A DNA stretch of 5,283 nt. Source: CAZSVI01 sp964610205. Its GTDB lineage: Bacteria; Bacillota; Clostridia; DSM-8532. Made by a program: the position numbers and the translations under genes. The notes under the pieces are model-generated. The model made no database searches, had not been told where the DNA came from, and worked only from the letters and a program-made list of their open reading frames with translations. Of this stretch, positions 1 through 4,240 are shown in pieces. Every line of letters begins with the position of its first letter. Within the stretch, counting starts at the first letter, position 1. Location: positions 1 to 5,283 of the forward strand of contig CAZSVI010000177.1 in the NCBI GenBank assembly GCA_964610205.1, read 5' to 3'.

Positions 1-11
1 TGCTTAGAGCG

Positions 12-40
12 AAAAAGTTTGCAAAAAAAACAAACTTTTT
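12..40 (+). terminator. AT-rich stem-loop, possible bidirectional terminator
   Basis: A perfect 10-bp inverted repeat, AAAAAGTTTG (12-21) and CAAACTTTTT (31-40), encloses a 9-base A-rich loop. The 3' arm ends in a run of six T (36-41), so on either strand the transcript would form a hairpin ending in U. The stem has only two G-C pairs and the U-tract lies within the stem, which makes it a weak or atypical intrinsic terminator. It may end a gene left of the window, or one arriving from the right on the minus strand. Confidence 0.4.
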
Positions 41-62
41 TAGAGGAATTATATACGGTGTT

Positions 63-131
63 TATACCCGGACCGGTTTATATGAAAAAAGAGTTTATCT
101 TTTTTCAGGGTTAGTATAAAAAAATACACCC
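63..131. other. Three consecutive stem-loops
   Basis: Three hairpins abut each other. The first pairs 63-68 with 75-82 (6 bp, two bulged T). The second pairs TGAAAAAAGA (83-92) perfectly with TCTTTTTTCA (98-107) around loop GTTTA. The third pairs GGGT(TA)GTAT (108-117) with ATACACCC (124-131) around an A6 loop, 8 bp with a two-base bulge. The second ends where the third starts, so they could stack coaxially. I cannot match the set to a known RNA family. It may be part of a 3' untranslated region or a structured RNA. The strand is unknown. Confidence 0.35.
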
Positions 132-246
132 GTGCTTCAAGTTAACGCATACCTGCTATTCTTTTGCATATGTCTGAAAACCCTTGCTACCTCTATGCTT
201 GACGTTATCATTTTATCATTAAAAAATTTATACTTTCCTATACAAT

Positions 247-276
247 AAAAAAAGGCAGACATAAAAATCTACCCTT
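247..276 (-). terminator. Minus-strand intrinsic terminator-like hairpin
   Basis: Read on the minus strand, bases 276-268 pair with 259-251 to give nine consecutive pairs, two of them G-U wobbles, around an 8-base loop. A run of U follows (plus-strand A7 at 247-253). On the plus strand the two wobble pairs become A-C mismatches and no T-tract follows, so the hairpin is strand-specific and points to transcription running leftwards. The stop codon of the interrupted minus-strand frame (269-271) lies inside the stem. What it terminates is uncertain: a decayed gene or a short RNA starting near 338. Confidence 0.5.
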
Positions 277-295
277 GGTTAACATAATATATATA

Positions 296-307
296 TTTGT
301 ATACAAA
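296..307. promoter_or_regulatory. 12-bp palindrome TTTGTATACAAA
   Basis: This is a perfect palindrome with the core TTGTATACAA, a shape typical of operators for dimeric winged-helix regulators, including some GntR-family members (general knowledge). It lies downstream of the minus-strand promoter-like element (345-373) and about 150 bases upstream of the helD promoter. No other copy was noticed in the window. AT-rich palindromes also arise by chance, so function is inferred only from symmetry. Confidence 0.25.
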
Positions 308-344
308 ATCTCCAGCGCCGTATTTCTTACGTTTTTCTAAGTAT

Positions 345-373
345 ATATTACGGTAAAAATACCAAACTGTCAA
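345..373 (-). promoter_or_regulatory. Minus-strand sigma-A-like promoter
   Basis: On the minus strand, TTGACA (373-368) is a perfect -35, followed by 17 bases and TAATAT (350-345), a 4/6 match to the -10 consensus. The predicted start is near 338. Only about 90 bases downstream lies the minus-strand terminator-like hairpin (247-276), so the pair would define a short transcript with no obvious long frame. The element sits inside the interrupted minus-strand frame, so it could also be accidental sequence in a former gene. Confidence 0.35.
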
Positions 374-455
374 GAAAAAATCAGAAAAATCAAGTATCTT
401 TTAATCCGCTTCCTGTTTATACTCTCTGAACTCCTTCCAATAAGGAAAACAGGAT

Positions 456-483
456 TTGAGTTTTTTACGGAATCAGGTACAAT
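456..483 (+). promoter_or_regulatory. Putative helD promoter
   Basis: TTGAGT (456-461) and TACAAT (478-483) are separated by 16 bases, matching the sigma-A -35 at 4/6 and the -10 at 5/6. Transcription would start near 490, leaving a leader of about 98 bases before the GTG start. The palindrome GGAATTCC (484-491) lies directly at the predicted start and could be an operator or an RNA element. No better promoter is seen closer to the gene. Confidence 0.5.
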
Positions 484-486
484 GGA

Positions 487-557
487 ATTCCGGTTCCTCT
501 TATAGGCGAACAGTACCGCCGGAGGATATAGCGTAAATATCTTCACTGTACCGGAAT
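487..557 (+). promoter_or_regulatory. helD leader with nested inverted repeats
   Basis: ATTCCGGT (487-494) is the exact complement of ACCGGAAT (550-557) and would close a 55-base loop. Inside it, GGCG (505-508) can pair with CGCC (517-520). Competing pairings exist: CGGAAT (468-473) with ATTCCG (487-492), and GGTAC (476-480) with GTACC at either 513-517 or 548-552. A decoy-like GGAGGATATAG (521-531) resembles the real ribosome binding region GGAGGATAAAG (575-585). The layout is compatible with a switching leader, but some partners lie upstream of the predicted start, so this is speculative. It matches no riboswitch known to me. Confidence 0.3.
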
Positions 558-572
558 ACATCCAGAAAGAAT

Positions 573-580
573 AAGGAGGA
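573..580 (+). promoter_or_regulatory. helD ribosome binding site
   Basis: AAGGAGGA is a near-perfect Shine-Dalgarno sequence and lies 7 bases before the GTG at 588. It decides in favour of this non-ATG start; no other in-frame start nearby has comparable spacing. Confidence 0.85.
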
Positions 581-587
581 TAAAGTC

Positions 588-2885
588 GTGGCTGCAACGG
601 AGCATTCGGAATATGTATCAGAGAACGATAATCTGCTGTATACGAAGGAATATGTAAAAAAAACCCTGGGAAAAACCATTCTTGAAAAATCTGAAACAGA
701 TAAAAAAGTAGACTATGGGATGAAGCATTTTAATGCCGACGCCAGTCAGGAATACATCGATTTAATTGTAAACAGCAAGTTACAGGGATATCAGGTAATT
801 AAAGTTATAAATCTCTCAAAGGCGGTTCAAAAGCCTTACTTCGCCCGTATTGATTTTATGGAAAAAGGCTCCCGTAATCTTGAAAAGCTGTATATCGGCA
901 AGGTATCCCTTTCCCGGGATGAGGATGAAAAGCTTCTTATTGTAGATTGGAGGGCTCCCATTTCAAATCTATATTATGAAGGCAGGCTTGGGGAAGCCTC
1001 TTATGTGAGTCCCGACGGGGAAGTCGGAGGGAATCTCAGCTTGAAACGCCAGTTTACAATTGATAAGGGGGAGCTTAAGGAAATATTTGATATTGATATT
1101 ACAACCAATGATCAATTGTTGCAATCATGTCTCGGGGCAAGTGCCGATAACCGCCTGAAGGATATTGTATCCACCATTCAGGAAGAACAGAACAGAATAG
1201 TACGGGCTGACATGTGGAAACCATTGATTGTGCAGGGAGTGGCCGGAAGCGGAAAAACAACAATAGCTCTTCACCGGATTGCATATCTTGTTTATACCTT
1301 CGAGAGATCCTTTGATCCGGAGAGCTTTATGATTATTGCCCCGAACAGGCTGTTTCTGAACTATATCTCGGAGGTTCTCCCTGAATTGGGCGTAGACAGG
1401 GTGAAGCAAACTACTTTCAGAGATTTTGCAATGGAGCTTTTAAGGAAAAGATTTAAAATACAGGATGAAAATGAAAAGCTTGTCCGTTTTTCGGAAAGTA
1501 CAGATTCAACTGAAAAAAATCTTGAGGATGAAAAATTGATAGCTTGTTCAAAACTGAAATGCTCAATGGAGTTTAAGAATATTCTGGACGGTTTTATTGA
1601 AAAAATCGGCGCAGGGTATATCCCCAGGAAAAACTTCAGCCTTGGAGGGCAGATGATATATACCTATGAAGAGATTAACCGCCTTTTTCTGGAGGAATAT
1701 AGAAGGTGGCCGTTTACCTCGCGGATCAATGAAATAAAAAAACATTTAGCATACGGTGTGAAAAAAACAAAGCAGCAGCTAATGAATGAAATACAGGAAA
1801 AAGCCTATGAATTTCTTTACAAGGTCAAAAACAGTTCAAAAAGCAGCGATGATCAGCAGAATTTAATTCAAAGGCTATACATGCGGCAGGAGGAAGCAAT
1901 ACAGTCGCTGGAAAAAAAATCTAAAAAGATTGTAAGTGAATATATCCGGCAAATTGAAAAAAAGAATCCTTTTGAATATTATAAGGATTTTTTAAACCTT
2001 TTGCCGGATATAACGGCAGACAGCAACGAACTGACGGATATCATTCCATTTTTGAAAAAACATACCTTAACCCAGTTTTCAAAAGGGTATATCGAACTTG
2101 AGGATCTGGCGCCAATGATTTATTTGAAGTACAGGATATACGGCATGGATGAAAAAATTCCGGTAAGGCATATTATTATTGACGAAGCGCAGGATTTTAG
2201 CGCATTTCAAATTTATGTGCTGAAAAAAATCATTAAGGACAGCTCGTTTACAATTCTGGGTGATCTGTGCCAGGGGATACATTCCTACAGGGGGATACAT
2301 TCGTGGGATGATGTCCGGCACAATGTTTTTAATGACAGGGAATGTGAGATACTGACTCTTAAAAAAAGCTACCGTACAACTGTTGAAATAATGGAAACTG
2401 CAAACAGGGTAATCGGTCATCTTGAAGATGAAAACCTTTTAAAGGCCCAACCGGTAATCCGTCACGGGGAATGTGTTAAAATAATACGGAAGAAGGACAT
2501 CCGGGATATAGCCGATGCCGCCGCCGATATTATTAACAAGGAAACAAGGGAAGTTTTCCGCTCTGCTGCAATAATATGCAAGACTATTGATGAATGCGGG
2601 CGTATATACGATATATTGAAAAATAGTGTAAAAAATTTGCATGTAATAACAGGTAAGGAAAAGGAGTATAAAAGCGGCATCGTAATTGTACCATCTTATC
2701 TCTCAAAAGGACTGGAGTTTGATATAGTGATTATTGCCAACGCAAACAGTTACAATTACAGAATTAATGAACTGGATATCAAGCTTTTGTATGTATCCAT
2801 GACAAGGCCTCTTCACAAGCTGTTCATCTTTTATACGGGAGAATTATCCCCAGCCCTTGGGGGAATCAGTGACAAAAGCATGTGA
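588..2885 (+). CDS. helD: HelD-type RNA polymerase recycling ATPase (SF1 helicase fold)
   Basis: Complete 765-residue protein with a GTG start, close to the length of Bacillus HelD. HelD enzymes bind RNA polymerase and use ATP to strip stalled polymerase from DNA and nucleic acid; in some actinobacteria they also give rifamycin tolerance (family knowledge). Visible here are a charged, helical N-terminal arm (about 1-80), the HelD-type segment PYFARIDF (83-90) and VDWRAPISNLYYEG (119-132). The ATPase motifs follow: Walker A GVAGSGKTT (217-225), Walker B IIIDEAQDF (529-537), motif III GDLCQGIHSYRGI (558-570), SYRTT (594-598), SKGLEFD (706-712) and LLYVSMTR (733-740) with its arginine finger. 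A Lys/Glu-rich helical insert (about 380-460) separates the two halves of the first ATPase domain, typical of HelD and unlike UvrD or PcrA. It probably acts alone in the cytoplasm: the downstream gene has its own promoter region. All key residues are present and no frameshift is seen. Confidence 0.93.
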   Translation: MAATEHSEYVSENDNLLYTKEYVKKTLGKTILEKSETDKKVDYGMKHFNADASQEYIDLIVNSKLQGYQVIKVINLSKAVQKPYFARIDFMEKGSRNLEKLYIGKVSLSRDEDEKLLIVDWRAPISNLYYEGRLGEASYVSPDGEVGGNLSLKRQFTIDKGELKEIFDIDITTNDQLLQSCLGASADNRLKDIVSTIQEEQNRIVRADMWKPLIVQGVAGSGKTTIALHRIAYLVYTFERSFDPESFMIIAPNRLFLNYISEVLPELGVDRVKQTTFRDFAMELLRKRFKIQDENEKLVRFSESTDSTEKNLEDEKLIACSKLKCSMEFKNILDGFIEKIGAGYIPRKNFSLGGQMIYTYEEINRLFLEEYRRWPFTSRINEIKKHLAYGVKKTKQQLMNEIQEKAYEFLYKVKNSSKSSDDQQNLIQRLYMRQEEAIQSLEKKSKKIVSEYIRQIEKKNPFEYYKDFLNLLPDITADSNELTDIIPFLKKHTLTQFSKGYIELEDLAPMIYLKYRIYGMDEKIPVRHIIIDEAQDFSAFQIYVLKKIIKDSSFTILGDLCQGIHSYRGIHSWDDVRHNVFNDRECEILTLKKSYRTTVEIMETANRVIGHLEDENLLKAQPVIRHGECVKIIRKKDIRDIADAAADIINKETREVFRSAAIICKTIDECGRIYDILKNSVKNLHVITGKEKEYKSGIVIVPSYLSKGLEFDIVIIANANSYNYRINELDIKLLYVSMTRPLHKLFIFYTGELSPALGGISDKSM

Positions 2886-3003
2886 ACCTCCCCGTACAAA
2901 TTCAGCACATAACTTAAACAACCGTATTTATCAACAACCCGATATTTTTAGTATATAGCCCAACTTTATCTCCTTTTTAAGATCCAATGCGTTTCTTTCT
3001 ATT

Positions 3004-3039
3004 TTGCCACAATTATGATACAATATTGCCATAATTCTG
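3004..3039 (+). repeat. 14-bp direct repeat spanning the flxA-like promoter
   Basis: TTGCCACAATTATG (3004-3017) and TTGCCATAATTCTG (3026-3039) match at 12 of 14 positions with a 22-bp offset, about two helical turns. They flank the extended -10 TGATACAAT (3016-3024). Same-face spacing across a promoter is typical of a tandem activator or repressor site. The function is inferred from layout only. Confidence 0.4.
3016..3024 (+). promoter_or_regulatory. Extended -10 promoter for the flxA-like gene
   Basis: TG-A-TACAAT is an extended -10 element with a 5/6 hexamer. The region 17 bases upstream (TTTCTA, 2996-3001) is a poor -35, as often tolerated when the TG extension is present. The start would be near 3031, giving a leader of about 93 bases that begins with the hairpin at 3036-3053. 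Confidence 0.4.
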
Positions 3040-3053
3040 TTTGTGAAAACAGA
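3036..3053 (+). other. Leader stem-loop with GNRA-type loop
   Basis: TCTGTTT (3036-3042) pairs perfectly with AAACAGA (3047-3053) around the tetraloop GTGA, which in RNA belongs to the stable GNRA class. With the predicted start near 3031 it would sit at the 5' end of the flxA-like mRNA, where such hairpins commonly protect the transcript. No T-tract follows, so it is not a terminator. Confidence 0.35.
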
Positions 3054-3105
3054 CAATAAAAATAGGAGTGTATTTTTACATTGTTCCATCAGTGCTTAAC
3101 TATTT

Positions 3106-3114
3106 GGAAGGGGG
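3106..3114 (+). promoter_or_regulatory. Ribosome binding site of the flxA-like gene
   Basis: GGAAGGGGG lies 9 bases before the ATG at 3124. A competing ATG at 3119 is only 4 bases away and opens a 21-codon frame that soon stops, so 3124 is the preferred start. Confidence 0.65.
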
Positions 3115-3123
3115 AAATATGGG

Positions 3124-3411
3124 ATGTTGGTTTCATCTATCTCATCAACAGGCAACTATTATAATAACAACGAATACGAGATAACCCGGCTTGAAAAACA
3201 AAAGGCTGCTTATCAAAAGGAATTGCAGAAAATTAATCAAAGCAGTGAAGATGCCAAAACCAAAAAACAAAAGATTGAAAAGATTCAAATGCAGATTCAG
3301 AAGATAGAAAATCAGATTCAGAAATTAAAATCAAAGAAGACAAATTCCAAACAAGCTGCGGTACAAGGGAATCAAAGCACTTCAGAAAACATTTTTGATG
3401 TACGCATATAA
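3124..3411 (+). CDS. Small FlxA-like coiled-coil protein
   Basis: 95-residue protein with no signal peptide or membrane segment. The N-terminus MLVSSISSTGNY is Ser-rich. Residues about 16-72 form a Lys/Gln/Glu-rich coiled coil. Three exact heptads start at residues 51, 58 and 65, with Ile or Leu at both core positions (I51/I54, I58/I61, I65/L68), and the 11-bp DNA repeat CAGATTCAGAA (3292-3302, 3313-3323) marks a heptad copy. A Ser/Gln/Asn-rich linker ends in ENIFDVRI. Size and layout fit the FlxA-like family of short coiled-coil proteins in clostridia. The family is named after a flagellar-regulon gene of E. coli, but the function is unknown and nothing here links it to motility. It appears to be a single-gene unit with its own promoter. 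The gene call is firmer than the family name. Confidence 0.72.
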   Translation: MLVSSISSTGNYYNNNEYEITRLEKQKAAYQKELQKINQSSEDAKTKKQKIEKIQMQIQKIENQIQKLKSKKTNSKQAAVQGNQSTSENIFDVRI

Positions 3412-3471
3412 AGAAGGTTCATATTGGAATGTATAAGGGCAATACTAATAAAAAAATAAAATAAATTTGTC

Positions 3472-3489
3472 GATATTTGCGAGAATATC
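3472..3489 (+). promoter_or_regulatory. Inverted repeat upstream of the gntR -35
   Basis: GATATT (3472-3477) and AATATC (3484-3489) form a perfect inverted repeat with a 6-base spacer, ending 2 bases before the -35 at 3492. Its position suits an activator or second operator site. It does not resemble the palindrome at 3527-3540, so a different protein would be expected to bind it. Confidence 0.3.
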
Positions 3490-3491
3490 TA

Positions 3492-3520
3492 TTGACATAA
3501 TTTATTATCTTAAATATAAT
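3492..3520 (+). promoter_or_regulatory. Consensus sigma-A promoter of the gntR-asparaginase operon
   Basis: TTGACA (3492-3497) and TATAAT (3515-3520) are both perfect and are separated by the ideal 17 bases. An A-rich stretch (3448-3466) lies further upstream. Transcription should start near 3527, giving a leader of about 56 bases. A promoter this strong on a regulator gene implies control by repression, consistent with the palindrome over the start site. Confidence 0.85.
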
Positions 3521-3526
3521 TGGTAT

Positions 3527-3540
3527 AGTAATATATTACT
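3527..3540 (+). promoter_or_regulatory. Palindromic operator candidate at the gntR start site
   Basis: AGTAATATATTACT is a perfect 14-bp palindrome covering about +1 to +14 of the predicted transcript. GntR regulators bind such symmetric sites as dimers and often repress their own operon (family knowledge), so autorepression by the next gene is the simplest reading. Binding here would block polymerase on the consensus promoter. Confidence 0.5.
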
Positions 3541-3567
3541 GGCATATTGTCTATTTATCAAATATTC

Positions 3568-3573
3568 AGGGGG
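3568..3573 (+). promoter_or_regulatory. Ribosome binding site deciding the gntR start
   Basis: AGGGGG lies 9 bases before the ATG at 3583. The longer frame from the TTG at 3547 has no ribosome binding site ahead of it and would place this one inside the coding region, so ATG 3583 is chosen. Confidence 0.8.
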
Positions 3574-3582
3574 ATATTCGGA

Positions 3583-4218
3583 ATGCTCGTAAGAAAAAAA
3601 TCCCTGGTTGATAAAATCTATTCCGCTCTTAAGGAAGACATCATCCTGGTGCGTTTCAATGTGGGCGACATGCTGACCGAAGCCATGCTGGCCGAACGAT
3701 TTAAAGTCAGCAAAACACCTGTAAGGGAAGCGCTCAATCGGCTGAGCCTTGATGGGTATGTAGAAATCCTGCCCCACAAGGGTTACTCGATTTCAAGCAT
3801 ATCGTTCAGTGATATACATAATCTGTTTCAGCTTAGGAATATCTTTGAGGTTGGCATCATGGACGAAGTTATTGCAAAAATGGTCCCTGACAGGTTAAAA
3901 AAGCTTGAGAGCATAGCAAACGTCCATTTTGACGTTATGGATGAAAACAGCTTTAAAGAATACCTCGAAATAAACTTCAAGTTCCATTCCCTCCTTATTG
4001 AAACTGCAAATAATTCTCTATTGTCAGCATATTATCATAACGTATTGGATAAGCTCAGCCGAGTTTTACTGATAGATTTTAAACGCAGCAAGAAGAGTGT
4101 TGTCACTAAGGAACACCACGAACTCCTGGAAGCAATAAAAGGCAGGAATGTTACGGCAGCAAAAAAAATTGCGGGTGAACATATTGAGAAGGCCAGACAG
4201 CGTATAATTAATTTATAG
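3583..4218 (+). CDS. GntR-family transcriptional regulator, FCD subfamily
   Basis: 211-residue regulator, normal length for FCD-type GntR proteins. Residues about 8-70 form the winged helix-turn-helix, with the diagnostic TEAMLAERFKVSKTPVREAL (32-51) and the wing at about GYVEILPHKGYSI (58-70). The all-helical FCD ligand domain follows. Its usual metal or ligand site appears as N131, H135 (NFKFH), H178 (EHHELL) and H200 (GEHIEKA). The first position is commonly Asp and is Asn here. FCD proteins usually sense small carboxylates or amino acids (family knowledge). Asparaginase starts 22 bp after the stop, so the ligand may be asparagine, aspartate or a related dicarboxylate; this is inference. 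Likely autoregulated through the palindrome at 3527-3540. A frame extending upstream to a TTG at 3547 is less likely. Confidence 0.92.
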   Translation: MLVRKKSLVDKIYSALKEDIILVRFNVGDMLTEAMLAERFKVSKTPVREALNRLSLDGYVEILPHKGYSISSISFSDIHNLFQLRNIFEVGIMDEVIAKMVPDRLKKLESIANVHFDVMDENSFKEYLEINFKFHSLLIETANNSLLSAYYHNVLDKLSRVLLIDFKRSKKSVVTKEHHELLEAIKGRNVTAAKKIAGEHIEKARQRIINL

Positions 4219-4228
4219 CCGTTATAAT

Positions 4229-4233
4229 AGGAG
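4229..4233 (+). promoter_or_regulatory. Asparaginase ribosome binding site
   Basis: AGGAG lies 7 bases before the ATG at 4241. A nearer ATG at 4237 is only 3 bases away and in another frame, so it is not used. The whole gap to the upstream stop is 22 bases with no terminator, supporting co-transcription. Confidence 0.8.
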
Positions 4234-4240
4234 CAGATGT

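Larger units (their letters stand above)
269..472 (-). pseudogene. Possible decayed minus-strand gene, 3' part
   Basis: One minus-strand frame runs from 472 to the TAG at 269-271 with a single internal stop (TAA, 401-403). It gives 23 residues followed by 43. The translation looks protein-like, with segments such as FPYWKEFREYKQEAD, LTVWYFYRNIYLEKRKK and YGAGDFVYKYIYYVNQG, mixing charged, aromatic and Gly residues. It ends at the minus-strand terminator-like hairpin, as a real gene would. Two more stops lie upstream in the same frame (473-475, 500-502), and no start codon with a ribosome binding site is visible. I recognise no family. Chance openness in AT-rich DNA is a serious alternative. 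Confidence 0.25.
1..587. other. Long structured intergenic region upstream of helD
   Basis: No reading frame here has both a good ribosome binding site and protein-like length on the + strand. The stretch holds several stem-loops (12-131), a tandem 8-bp repeat TTATCATT (205-212 and 213-220), a minus-strand terminator-like hairpin (247-276), a 12-bp palindrome (296-307), a minus-strand promoter-like element (345-373), an interrupted minus-strand frame (269-472), and the helD promoter and leader (456-587). A block at about 128-208 is less AT-rich than its surroundings and I cannot assign it. The structure density suggests the end of a neighbouring transcription unit, a small RNA locus or gene decay rather than plain spacer. 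Confidence 0.6.

Noticed and set aside
370..597. 75-residue minus-strand frame opposite the helD promoter and start
   Set aside because: It starts opposite the helD start codon, has no ribosome binding site, overlaps the helD promoter and leader, and resembles no protein family I know.
2273..2302. Exact 12-bp direct repeat GGGGATACATTC 18 bp apart inside helD (GIHSYR-GIHSWD)
   Set aside because: The motif III region of HelD and UvrD-like proteins already has this length and the pattern QxI..YRGI..W, so no extra codons appear to have been inserted; the similarity is probably coincidental.
2837..2896. Possible terminator at the helD end (CCCCA/TGGGG at 2848-2862, TACGGG/CCCGTA at 2834-2896)
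   Set aside because: The short stem lies within coding sequence, the longer pairing spans about 50 bases, and no T-tract follows either one.
3028..3035. GCCATAAT resembling a sigma-D (flagellar) -10 upstream of the flxA-like gene
   Set aside because: No TAAA -35 element is found 14-16 bases upstream, and the match to GCCGATAT is incomplete.
3081..3164. 27-codon frame from a TTG at 3081 overlapping the flxA-like start
   Set aside because: Ribosome binding site spacing (12 bases after AGGAG) is poor, and the frame runs out of register into the better supported gene.
3422..3444. TATTG/CAATA inverted repeat after the flxA-like stop as a terminator
   Set aside because: A 5-bp AT-rich stem with a 13-base loop and no following T-tract is too weak.
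3547..3582. Longer GntR start at TTG 3547
   Set aside because: There is no ribosome binding site ahead of it, while AGGGGG is ideally spaced before ATG 3583; the extra 12 residues do not belong to the winged-helix domain.
4203..4228. Two TATAAT boxes (4203-4208, 4223-4228) between gntR and asparaginase
   Set aside because: Neither has a recognisable -35 at 16-18 bases; the second overlaps the ribosome binding region, and the operon promoter at 3492 suffices.
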